Assembly (NCBI GenBank): GCA_946610835.1
Contig: CAMOCU010000037.1
Coordinates: 1-7,817 of the forward strand
DNA: 7,817 bases
Reading direction: 5' to 3'
Origin: an uncultured Clostridia bacterium
GTDB lineage: Bacteria; Bacillota; Clostridia; Oscillospirales; Acutalibacteraceae
A model generated the notes under the pieces. It searched no databases and had not been told where the DNA came from. It saw only the letters and a list, made by a program, of their open reading frames with translations. Shown one piece after another: positions 1 through 5,445 of this stretch (within the stretch, counting starts at the first letter, position 1; every line of letters starts with the position of its first letter). A program made the translations under genes and the position numbers.

Positions 1-75
1 GGGGTGTAGCGCAGTTGGTAGCGCGCCTGCTTTGGGAGCAGGATGTCGGGGGTTCGAATCCCTTCACTCCGACCA
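1..75 (+). tRNA. tRNA-Pro, anticodon UGG, missing its first base at the window edge
   Basis: The cloverleaf folds completely once one C is supplied before position 1. The acceptor strand 1-6 (plus the missing C1) pairs with 65-71, giving the C1-G72 pair typical of bacterial proline tRNAs, with one G-U wobble. The D arm is GCGC 9-12 / GCGC 21-24. The anticodon stem is CCTGC 26-30 / GCAGG 38-42 around the loop TTTGGGA, which places the anticodon TGG at 33-35 (Pro). The T loop TTCGAAT is closed by a stem with two G-U pairs. The discriminator is A and the CCA end (73-75) is encoded. This isoacceptor can read CCA/CCG and, depending on wobble modification, other CCN codons. It is followed directly by its own terminator. 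Confidence 0.95.
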
Positions 76-111
76 AAAACGCGTGATTTGTTTACCAAAT
101 CACGCGTTTTT
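76..111 (+). terminator. Rho-independent terminator of the tRNA-Pro gene
   Basis: A perfect 15-bp inverted repeat pairs 76-90 with 96-110 around a 5-nt loop (TTTAC). The 3' arm ends in a run of T. It begins on the base after the tRNA CCA, so it is the primary terminator of the tRNA transcript. The stem has A-tracts on the left and T-tracts on the right, so it could also work in the opposite direction. Confidence 0.9.
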
Positions 112-219
112 AAATGCGGGTCGCACTGTAAAACGGCTTCGCTGTTCGTCTGCGGGCGCACAAGGGCAAGCGCCGCATCCGTCCCCGCACATCATCCGCT
201 GCCGTCGGCGGCAAAAAAA

Positions 220-254
220 TTGGACATTGAACAGAATATCTGTTATATTATAAG
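220..254 (+). promoter_or_regulatory. Probable sigma-A promoter of the LicD/IspD-like operon
   Basis: The -35 candidate TTGGAC (220-225) lies 18 bp from TATATT (244-249). A second reading is TTGAAC (227-232), 16 bp, TATAAG (249-254). Both sit in the only AT-rich patch of the intergenic region and place the start of transcription just upstream of the ribosome-binding site at 264-270. The bases from 111 to 219 show no gene or clear site, only a small GCCG/CGGC dyad near 201-212 that lacks a T-tract. Confidence 0.6.
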
Positions 255-277
255 AAAAAGCACAAGGAAGTGTTACT

Positions 278-1081
278 ATGGCGTGTGCATTGAAAGATCT
301 GCAAAAGGCCGAATACGAGATCCTCTGCCGCTTTGCGGAGTTTTGCGACGAACATAAGATTACATACGGCTTGTCCGGCGGTACGCTGCTGGGCGCGATC
401 CGTCATAATGGTTTTATCCCATGGGACGACGATATCGACGTGCATATGGAAATCCATGAATACAAAAAGTTCATGCGCTGCATCCGCAAGCATCCGATTC
501 CCGGCATGCATTTCAGCTGGATCGACACAGAGCCGGAGTATCCGTTCTATTTTGGCCGTGTGCGCAAGTGCGGTACCTATATGCCGCAGGAAAAGTATCT
601 ATCGCTGGATATGCACAACGGCGTGTGGATCGACATTTTCACCTATACCGGCGTCCCGAAAAGCAAGCGCCTGCTCGCGCTGCAGCAAAAGCTGTATCTG
701 GTCTTTGCCACGATGGGGCGTATGTTCTGGTACAACCAGCTCGACGCGCAAAACGAAGCAGAGGTGCAGTACAGCCGGAAGTACCGCTTTTTGCAGAATC
801 TTTCCCCAAAGAACAGGATCCGTCTGCGCAAGCTGCTGTTCACGCTGTACACGGCGATCGGCAGCCGCCATTCGGAATATGTCACCTACAACGACTGGTC
901 GCTGCAGCCTAAGGAAATGCTGCCCAGAAGTTTTGAACTGCCGGTCTGCAAGCATGTGTTTGAGGACAGGGAATTCAGCATCCCGCAAAATTACGACGCC
1001 GCATTGAAGAAGCAGTACGGCGATTACATGACGCCCGTGGAGTATCCACTGCATACGGATCTGTCACATGTGGAGGTATAA
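278..1081 (+). CDS. LicD-family phosphotransferase (nucleotidyltransferase-fold, surface polymer decoration)
   Basis: A 267-residue protein carrying the full LicD signature. Residues 33-42 read SGGTLLGAIR, followed by IPWDDDIDV (47-55), whose Asp cluster (D50, D51, D52, D54) is the expected metal and catalytic site. LicD enzymes move a phospho-alcohol group (phosphocholine, or ribitol-phosphate in related eukaryotic proteins) from a CDP carrier onto a glycan at the cytoplasmic face of the membrane. No transmembrane segment is evident, as expected for the family. The start at 278 has AAGGAAG (264-270) 7 nt upstream. The next gene starts 3 bases after the stop, and its ribosome-binding site GGAGG lies inside the last codons of this one, so the two are co-transcribed and probably translationally coupled. 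The substrate is unknown. The IspD-like neighbour suggests a CDP-activated alcohol or polyol. Family assignment is firm; the exact donor and acceptor are inference. Confidence 0.88.
   Translation: MACALKDLQKAEYEILCRFAEFCDEHKITYGLSGGTLLGAIRHNGFIPWDDDIDVHMEIHEYKKFMRCIRKHPIPGMHFSWIDTEPEYPFYFGRVRKCGTYMPQEKYLSLDMHNGVWIDIFTYTGVPKSKRLLALQQKLYLVFATMGRMFWYNQLDAQNEAEVQYSRKYRFLQNLSPKNRIRLRKLLFTLYTAIGSRHSEYVTYNDWSLQPKEMLPRSFELPVCKHVFEDREFSIPQNYDAALKKQYGDYMTPVEYPLHTDLSHVEV
1072..1076 (+). promoter_or_regulatory. Ribosome-binding site of the IspD-like gene, inside the LicD gene end
   Basis: GGAGG sits 8 nt before the ATG at 1085 and overlaps the final codons of the LicD gene. This fixes the start and ties translation of the second gene to arrival of ribosomes at the end of the first. 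Confidence 0.8.
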
Positions 1082-1084
1082 ACG

Positions 1085-1774
1085 ATGAACGCTGTTTTGC
1101 TGCTGAGCGCCGGCGTCGGCAAGCGGTTCGGCACCGTGCTGCCCAAACAATACCAATTGCTGTGCGGCAAACCGGTCGTGCAGTATGTGCTGCGCACTGC
1201 GCTGGCCGCGCCGTCTGTGGGCGCCGTTGCGGTTGTGATGGATCCGGCATACCGGGATTATCTCGGCGACATTTCCGATCCGCGGCTGCATTTCACGGTC
1301 GGCGGCAAAGAACGCTTTGATTCCGTGCGCAACGGGCTGGACTGCCTTGGCGCACTCGGCACACCGTGCAGCAAGGTGATGATCCTGCAGGCTGTCAATC
1401 CCTTTGTGACGCCGGAGATGGTGGAGGAGTATTTCGCGCTGCTGGATACACACGACGCGGTAACAACGGCAGAAAAGTGTCCGGGTGAATTATTCAATGT
1501 CCGGAAATACGAAAAGCTCGACCGCAACGCCTATTATTTCTGCCAGTCCCCGGAAGCGTTCCGCTTTGCGGATCTGGATCGGTATCTGGACGTGCATTCG
1601 CCGTATTCCGAACTGATCTATCATTATCCCGGCACGCCGAAGATTGCTTTTTATACCGAGTTTCATCACAATGTCAAACTCACGCATCTTTCTGATCTGC
1701 AGTTTGCCGAATTTCTCATGCGGCAGCAGACGGATGCGGCTTTCGGGGATTGCGGAAACATTCCAAAGACTTGA
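1085..1774 (+). CDS. IspD-like nucleotidyltransferase, divergent (active-site aspartates replaced)
   Basis: A 229-residue protein of the IspD/TarI cytidylyltransferase family, which couples CTP to a polyol phosphate. Visible family marks are SAGVGKRF (8-15, nucleotide loop, R14), PKQY (20-23, K21), GGKERFDSVRNGL (73-85), LDRN (145-148, R147), QSPEAF (154-159, normally QTPQ-F) and NVKLT with DL-AE (196-209, K198). The segment normally reading HDAARPF is LQAVNPF (101-107), so the Asp matching E. coli Asp106 is Gln102 and the family Arg is Asn105. The TDD/TDE motif holding Asp209 is replaced around PYSEL (173-177). The basic CTP-binding residues are therefore kept while both acidic ones are lost. 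Housekeeping MEP-pathway IspD is thus unlikely. Its place behind LicD suggests it makes, or once made, the activated donor for LicD. Length is normal and the frame intact. A regulatory or inactive homologue is possible. Confidence 0.75.
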   Translation: MNAVLLLSAGVGKRFGTVLPKQYQLLCGKPVVQYVLRTALAAPSVGAVAVVMDPAYRDYLGDISDPRLHFTVGGKERFDSVRNGLDCLGALGTPCSKVMILQAVNPFVTPEMVEEYFALLDTHDAVTTAEKCPGELFNVRKYEKLDRNAYYFCQSPEAFRFADLDRYLDVHSPYSELIYHYPGTPKIAFYTEFHHNVKLTHLSDLQFAEFLMRQQTDAAFGDCGNIPKT

Positions 1775-1820
1775 TCGAAGCTTCGCGCCCCGCAAAAAGG
1801 TTCCGATTGTATATTGTGTA

Positions 1821-1860
1821 AAAAGAAACGCGCCGCCCAAAACGGGGACGCGTTTTTCTT
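1821..1860. terminator. Bidirectional terminator between convergent operons
   Basis: AAACGCG (1826-1832) pairs with CGCGTTT (1849-1855). An inner C-rich/G-rich stem (1834-1838 with 1844-1847, one bulge) closes the loop AAAAC. On the + strand TTTTTCTTT follows. On the - strand the A-rich left flank gives TTTCTTTTT. It lies 47 bases past the IspD-like stop and 24 bases past the stop of the convergent membrane protein gene, so it can end both operons. Confidence 0.85.
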
Positions 1861-1883
1861 TGGAAGCAGATCGCCGCACGGAG

Positions 1884-2642
1884 CTATGCGCTCCGGCTTG
1901 GCTCGTCTGAGCCGTCCGCAATATCGGCGGCAGACATTTTTTTCTCGGCATATTTTGCCGAGATTTTTTTGTATGCAAAGCCGCCCAGCAGACTCAGCAC
2001 GGCGGTGGCGGAAAACACGCCGACTGCCAGCGGAATGTTTTGTTCGCCCAGCAGCGCGCCGCAGATCGTCGAGGAAATAATCGACGGGATCCGTGCAATG
2101 GACGTCATAACCATGTATTCAACCGGATGGATGTCCGTCAGCCCGACAAAATACGTCATGCCGTCTTTCGGCGTGCCGGGGATCAGATAAAACACGAACA
2201 GCAGCAGGTTGCGCTTTTCTCTGTTTTGCAGAAAAGCCATGGTGCGCAGCTTGTTTTCCAGATGAAACAGCTCCAACACGCGCGTGCCGAGCTTGCGCGT
2301 GAGCAGCAGGATCACAATCGAGCCGAGAATATTTCCCAGCAGGCACAGCAGCATTCCGCCCACCGCGCCGAATAAAAGACCGGAGCCGATCTCCAACGGT
2401 TCCGCAGGAATGATCTTGACCACAGTCTGCACGGAACGAACCGCCGTGAATACAACGCCGCTCCACGGGCCGAAAGCGCGGATCCACGTTTTGAACCGAT
2501 CCGTATCCGTTACAAACTGCCACAGCGCCTTGCCGTAACGGATATACATAAACACGCTCAGCGAAACCACGCCGCCCAGCAGGGCAAGCACCGCGATCCG
2601 TTTGAGCAGCAGACGGCGGCTTTCTTTGTTTTTACCGCTCAT
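1884..2642 (-). CDS. VTT-domain (TVP38/TMEM64, DedA-like) integral membrane protein
   Basis: A 252-residue membrane protein. A basic N terminus (K4, K6, R9, R10, K14, R15) precedes a transmembrane segment at about 12-34. The VTT domain follows, with PAEPLEIGSGLLFG (79-92), a glycine-rich hydrophobic stretch to about 115, the hallmark IPGTPKDGMTYFVGL (154-168), ARIPSIISS (183-191) and a last membrane segment at about 203-224, then a charged tail. Relatives (DedA, TMEM41/VMP1, UptA/PopT) move lipids across membranes, including recycling of undecaprenyl phosphate or phosphatidylethanolamine; that role here is inference. The start at 2642 overlaps the stop of the upstream GT8 gene by 4 bases (ATGA), with GGGAG (2650-2654) 7 nt upstream, so the two are translationally coupled. 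A function in lipid-carrier supply or export for the glycan built by the GT8 enzyme would fit. The family call is solid; the substrate is not known. Confidence 0.85.
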   Translation of the reverse strand: MSGKNKESRRLLLKRIAVLALLGGVVSLSVFMYIRYGKALWQFVTDTDRFKTWIRAFGPWSGVVFTAVRSVQTVVKIIPAEPLEIGSGLLFGAVGGMLLCLLGNILGSIVILLLTRKLGTRVLELFHLENKLRTMAFLQNREKRNLLLFVFYLIPGTPKDGMTYFVGLTDIHPVEYMVMTSIARIPSIISSTICGALLGEQNIPLAVGVFSATAVLSLLGGFAYKKISAKYAEKKMSAADIADGSDEPSRSA

Positions 2643-3475
2643 AGCTTTTCTCCCACGGTTTCCTCCAATTCCCGGCGCAGACGGAAAAAGTGTGCGCCGA
2701 GCTGCCCTTTATACGGCGGATTCCACGGCTTGTCCGCGCCGTCGTAATGAAGAATGACCGTGTTTTCCTGCACCCATGCCTTGTCGATTTCGCCGCGCTT
2801 GTGCGCGCGCTGAAAACATTTTTCGTCCATGTTGAACCGCAGGGGATCGACGCACAGAATATGTCCGTCGTAAAAAGCGTTGACCGTGTCCTGGTCGCCG
2901 AGGGAGAGCCGGTATGCGTTGCGCCGCACAAAGGCAAAAATCTCTTCGGCGTTTTCCAATGCGCGCAGTTTTTTCACATCCATCAGCATCACGCCGGAAT
3001 TGACATAATCCGCGTTGTGCCGGATGCCCAGCCGCAGAAGATTGCACAGGCGCAAAAAGCCTGCGGTGTGTCCGGCGGCGGCGATGTAATTGCCGCAAAG
3101 GTCGGTCGCATAAAAATCACGCAGACTGTGCAAAACGGTGATGTCTGGATCCAGATACAGAATCCGATCCACGTCCTGCGGCAAAATAGAAGGCGCGATC
3201 AAACGGTAGTAGGAAGCTTTCGTCAACCGCCGCAGCACAGGCGCGTCTGCCAGCAGATCAGGCGGAACAGGCAAAGGAACCAGCGTGCAGCGTGCTGTAT
3301 CCAGCCCCTGCCGGATGCGCACAAAGTCCGCCGGCGTGAGCGACGCGTGCGCAACATAAACCGTGTATCGCGCGGCCGGATCGGCACGCAGCATGGAAAA
3401 CAGCAATACCCGCAGCGGCAGAATGTAATTTGCGTCCAGCGTGACGAGAATATTGATATAAGTCGTGTCGTTCAT
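2639..3475 (-). CDS. Glycosyltransferase family 8 protein
   Basis: A 278-residue cytosolic GT-A fold retaining glycosyltransferase. Starting from the chosen ATG, the nucleotide-sugar region begins NILVTLDANY (8-17). The metal-binding D-x-D is in YLDPDI (D109, D111). NSGVMLMD (159-166) and GDQD (193-196) are the typical acceptor-side motifs, and HYDGADKPW (243-251) is the family H-x2-G-x2-KPW motif. GT8 enzymes add galactose, glucose or GlcNAc from UDP-sugars to lipopolysaccharide, capsule or glycoprotein chains. An in-frame ATG at 3496 would add 7 residues. It is rejected because it lies only about 11 bases after the predicted transcription start and has no ribosome-binding site, while the ATG at 3475 has GAGG 7 nt upstream. 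It is first in a two-gene operon with the VTT membrane protein. The sugar and acceptor cannot be read from sequence. Confidence 0.9.
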   Translation of the reverse strand: MNDTTYINILVTLDANYILPLRVLLFSMLRADPAARYTVYVAHASLTPADFVRIRQGLDTARCTLVPLPVPPDLLADAPVLRRLTKASYYRLIAPSILPQDVDRILYLDPDITVLHSLRDFYATDLCGNYIAAAGHTAGFLRLCNLLRLGIRHNADYVNSGVMLMDVKKLRALENAEEIFAFVRRNAYRLSLGDQDTVNAFYDGHILCVDPLRFNMDEKCFQRAHKRGEIDKAWVQENTVILHYDGADKPWNPPYKGQLGAHFFRLRRELEETVGEKL

Positions 3476-3482
3476 GGAACTA

Positions 3483-3486
3483 CCTC
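3483..3486 (-). promoter_or_regulatory. Ribosome-binding site deciding the GT8 start
   Basis: GAGG on the - strand, 7 nt before the ATG at 3475. It lies inside the first codons of the longer alternative frame from 3496, which argues for the shorter protein. Confidence 0.75.
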
Positions 3487-3513
3487 GTTTATCCATTCCG
3501 AATCTTCATGTAG

Positions 3514-3542
3514 AATATACACAATCCTACCGCTTTTTTCAA
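3514..3542 (-). promoter_or_regulatory. Sigma-A promoter of the GT8-VTT operon
   Basis: On the - strand, TTGAAA (3542-3537) and TATATT (3519-3514) are separated by exactly 17 bp. Predicted transcription starts near 3507, giving a leader of about 32 nt to the ATG at 3475. Confidence 0.85.
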
Positions 3543-3599
3543 GGGCTTTTCACCTTTTTTACCGTATCTTTCGAAAAAATTTACATCTGCTTCATTTTT

Positions 3600-3645
3600 G
3601 AAAAGAGAAAAAGAAAAACGCCCGCGCCGCGCTTTGCGGGCAGGC
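3600..3645 (-). terminator. Terminator of the EF-P/CD1247-type operon
   Basis: On the - strand, GCCCGC (3641-3636) pairs with GCGGGC (3625-3620) across a 10-nt GC-rich loop that may pair further. The long T-rich run GTTTTTCTTTTTC follows. It lies about 30 bases past the stop at 3674 and upstream of the promoter at 3542, so it insulates the two operons. Confidence 0.85.
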
Positions 3646-3673
3646 GTAAGTTTTCGAAGAATGCTTCCGTGAA

Positions 3674-4081
3674 TTATTCGGCGTCCTCGCCGTCCTCCGG
3701 CTCGTCCTCGATCTCGAACTCCAGCAGCTCGTTGCAGTTGGGACAGTTGATGGAGCCTTCCTCCAGAATATCGCCGTCGACACAGATGACTTCCTTGCAG
3801 TTCGGACACTCGATTTCGTACACGTCGTCCTCGTCAAAAATGTCGTCTTCGTCGTCCAGCTCGTCGTACACAAAACCCTCGAGCTCGTCGAGATCTTCGT
3901 CCACGGTGTCGAGCTGCTCGTGAATCAGCGCCACGTCATCCTCAAGATCGGACGCGGTCAGCGCAAGATCGTCGATCACATCCATAATGGCGGAGAAAAG
4001 CTTGGTTTCCGGTTTGTCCGCATCCAGATTGAGTCCCTCTGCAAGGCCTCTGAGATAAGCGGCTTTTTCTGTCAGTGTCAT
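3674..4081 (-). CDS. CD1247-type acidic zinc-ribbon protein (function unknown)
   Basis: A 135-residue protein. The N-terminal part, TLTEKAAYLRGLAEGL (2-17), resembles the CD1247 N-terminal domain of clostridial proteins. A helical, probably coiled-coil stretch (about 25-70) leads into a very acidic linker with about 20 Asp/Glu in residues 58-91. A zinc ribbon follows with CPNC (92-95) and CPNC (113-116), then an acidic tail. The four cysteines are intact, so metal binding is expected. The start at 4081 has a perfect AGGAGG 8 nt upstream; a TTG at 4102 would put that ribosome-binding site inside the gene and is rejected. The EF-P stop is only 24 bases upstream with no promoter between, so the gene is cotranscribed with efp. 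The role is unknown. The acidic, zinc-ribbon build is reminiscent of proteins that touch the transcription or translation machinery, which is inference only. Confidence 0.8.
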   Translation of the reverse strand: MTLTEKAAYLRGLAEGLNLDADKPETKLFSAIMDVIDDLALTASDLEDDVALIHEQLDTVDEDLDELEGFVYDELDDEDDIFDEDDVYEIECPNCKEVICVDGDILEEGSINCPNCNELLEFEIEDEPEDGEDAE

Positions 4082-4089
4082 GTTGAATC

Positions 4090-4095
4090 CCTCCT
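4090..4095 (-). promoter_or_regulatory. Ribosome-binding site of the CD1247-type gene
   Basis: AGGAGG on the - strand with an 8-nt spacer to the ATG at 4081. It lies in the 24-base gap after efp and settles the start in favour of ATG over the upstream TTG. Confidence 0.85.
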
Positions 4096-4105
4096 GGGTC
4101 AAATG

Positions 4106-4663
4106 TTACGCACGGCTGAGATATTCGCCCGTGCGGGTGTCGATAATGATCTCTTCGCCCTCGTTGATGAACAGCGGCACTTTGACCTGCGCGCCGGTTT
4201 CCAGCGTAGCGGGTTTGGTGGCGTTGGTGGCGGTGTTGCCGGCAAAGCCGGGATCTGTCTGGGTCACGGTCAGCGTGACGTTTGTGGGCGGCTCCAGACC
4301 GAACACGTTGCCCTTGTAAGAAAGGATGCGGCAGACAAAGTTCTCTTTGACGAACTTGAAGGAGTCCGGCAGATCCGCCTTGTTGATGGGCACCATGTCG
4401 TACGTTTCGGGATCCATGAAGTAGTACAGATCGCCGTCGTTGTAGGAGTATTCCATATCCTTGCGCTCAATGTACGCCGTCGGGAACTTGTCGGTGGGGC
4501 TGAAGGTGCGCTCCACGACAGCGCCGCCGATCACGTTGCGCAGCTTTGTGCGCACGAACGCCGCGCCTTTGCCGGGCTTTACATGCTGGAATTCGATGAT
4601 CTGATATACCTGACCTTCCATTTCGAAAGTCACGCCGTTTCTGAAATCGCCTGCTGATACCAT
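4106..4663 (-). CDS. efp: Translation elongation factor P
   Basis: A 185-residue EF-P of standard length. It binds between the P and E sites of ribosomes stalled at proline runs and promotes peptide bond formation. The N-terminal KOW-like domain starts MVSAGDFRNG. The loop VKPGKGAAF (28-36) carries Lys32, the position modified with 5-aminopentanol in Bacillus subtilis and beta-lysylated (Lys34) in E. coli. GlnNAc-type or rhamnose modification is not expected because the residue is Lys, not Arg. Two OB-type domains follow, ending in the family tail DTRTGEYLSRA. The start at 4663 has GGAGG (4677-4673) 9 nt upstream. The frame stays open further upstream, but that part has no family similarity and spans the promoter. 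Its own promoter precedes it and the CD1247-type gene follows in the same transcript. No EF-P modification enzyme is encoded in the window. Confidence 0.96.
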   Translation of the reverse strand: MVSAGDFRNGVTFEMEGQVYQIIEFQHVKPGKGAAFVRTKLRNVIGGAVVERTFSPTDKFPTAYIERKDMEYSYNDGDLYYFMDPETYDMVPINKADLPDSFKFVKENFVCRILSYKGNVFGLEPPTNVTLTVTQTDPGFAGNTATNATKPATLETGAQVKVPLFINEGEEIIIDTRTGEYLSRA

Positions 4664-4698
4664 AATATTATTCCTCCGAATCTGAAGATTACTTTTTA

Positions 4699-4727
4699 AT
4701 TCTATACCAAAAGTGCCTGCAATGCAA
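4699..4727 (-). promoter_or_regulatory. Sigma-A promoter of efp
   Basis: On the - strand, TTGCAT (4727-4722), a 17-bp spacer and TAGAAT (4704-4699). The predicted start is near 4692, giving a leader of about 30 nt to the ATG at 4663. Confidence 0.8.
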
Positions 4728-4769
4728 GCTTTTTTCAGGAATTCCGGGCAGATCGGAAAACTTTTTTTA

Positions 4770-4811
4770 CAAAAATTGCGCCGCAATACCCAGAAAATCC
4801 CTGAATTTTCT
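4770..4811 (-). terminator. Possible weak terminator after the lipoprotein gene
   Basis: On the - strand, an AGAAAAT/ATTTTCT dyad (4811-4805 with 4798-4792) overlaps the stop codon. It is followed by a small hairpin ATTGC-GGC-GCAAT (4787-4775) and TTTTTG. Each stem is short and AT-rich, so termination may be partial and some transcripts could run into efp. Confidence 0.45.
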
Positions 4812-5301
4812 AAATCTGTACATCTTTTTCTGCCGCAAAGTGCGCGTTGGACGGATCGCCGTCCCGTGCGCTCGCGTAAAAACCGACACGGCATTTGGAG
4901 CCGCTCAGCTTTTCTCCCTGCGGCACGAGCAGCGTCACGACGAAAGAACCCGTCGGCACATCCGGCAGCACGCGGATCTCTTCCATCGGCACGGCGATGC
5001 GCTGTTTGCCGGTATCCAGAACGCCGAAGTACAGGTTTTCCGGGTCGGAAAGTATGCTTTCCAGCGTGCGGCTGCGGCGAAAGCGCATTTCAAAGCCGTA
5101 CACATCCGCGTCCCGGCGCAGCGCCGTGACGGTGATTTCTTCCTGCGGCAGCGTTGTTTCGGCATGCACGTCGGCCGCAACGTCCAGCCGCGACGCTTCT
5201 GTCAGTTCCGGATCGCCTGCGATCACAGCCGGCTCCGGCGCACGCTGCGTGCATCCGGCCAGCAGCAGTGCACACGCAAGACACAGACACCATCTTTTCA
5301 T
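4810..5301 (-). CDS. Small putative lipoprotein, function unknown
   Basis: A 163-residue precursor. The signal peptide MKRWCLCLACALLLAGC has a short basic start, a hydrophobic core and the lipobox LAGC (14-17), so lipidation at Cys17 and anchoring to the outer face of the membrane are expected. The mature part begins with a Pro/Ala/Glu-rich linker (about 18-50), then a probably beta-rich domain of about 105 residues with one further Cys (in SKCRVGFYAS). I do not recognise the domain. The ATG at 5301 has a perfect AAGGAGG 6 nt upstream; an open frame running up to 5427 is ignored because it would bury the signal peptide and cross the asnS terminator. It stands alone between asnS and efp on the same strand. 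No convincing promoter is seen, so it may depend on read-through from asnS or on an atypical promoter. Confidence 0.78.
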   Translation of the reverse strand: MKRWCLCLACALLLAGCTQRAPEPAVIAGDPELTEASRLDVAADVHAETTLPQEEITVTALRRDADVYGFEMRFRRSRTLESILSDPENLYFGVLDTGKQRIAVPMEEIRVLPDVPTGSFVVTLLVPQGEKLSGSKCRVGFYASARDGDPSNAHFAAEKDVQI

Positions 5302-5307
5302 GTCGAT

Positions 5308-5314
5308 CCTCCTT
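5308..5314 (-). promoter_or_regulatory. Ribosome-binding site of the lipoprotein gene
   Basis: AAGGAGG on the - strand, 6 nt before the ATG at 5301. It fixes the start at the signal peptide. Confidence 0.85.
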
Positions 5315-5399
5315 CGGAAGGCTGATGTATCCTCCCGCACACATCTGATCGGATGTATCCGGCGCTTTCCGATCCGTAACCAGCGCTTCCTTTGTGTTT

Positions 5400-5433
5400 G
5401 AAAAAGGTCTGCGCCCCGTACAGACACAGACCC
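5400..5433 (-). terminator. Terminator of asnS
   Basis: On the - strand, GGTCTG (5432-5427) pairs with CAGACC (5411-5406). Five further pairs, some G-U, extend the stem to a GTACG loop. TTTTT follows at 5405-5401. It lies 13 bases after the asnS stop. Confidence 0.8.
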
Positions 5434-5445
5434 GAAAAAAGACGA

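Noticed and set aside
201..212. A GCCG/CGGC hairpin as a terminator or riboswitch before the LicD gene
   Set aside because: The stem is 4 bp, has no T-tract in either direction and precedes the promoter, so it is likely chance in GC-rich DNA.
1..277. tRNA-Pro as an integration site for a mobile element
   Set aside because: No integrase, no second copy of the tRNA 3' end and no phage-like gene is present in the window.
1085..1774. Housekeeping ispD (MEP pathway) as the firm name
   Set aside because: Fold and length fit, but both family aspartates and the HDAARPF Arg are replaced and the partner is LicD. Only a family-level name is justified.
3476..3496. GT8 start at the upstream ATG (3496)
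   Set aside because: It is too close to the predicted transcription start and has no ribosome-binding site, whereas the ATG at 3475 has an ideally placed GAGG.
2690..3601. A 303-codon open frame on the + strand opposite the GT8 gene
   Set aside because: It is the shadow of a gene with complete GT8 motifs. It has low-complexity basic composition and no ribosome-binding site.
3920..4657. A 245-codon open frame on the + strand opposite efp and the CD1247-type gene
   Set aside because: It is antisense to EF-P, which is certain. No motif or start signal supports it.
4664..4894. An N-terminal extension of EF-P
   Set aside because: The frame is open upstream, but the added part spans the TTGCAT/TAGAAT promoter and does not resemble EF-P. 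The start at 4663 has GGAGG and gives the standard 185 residues.
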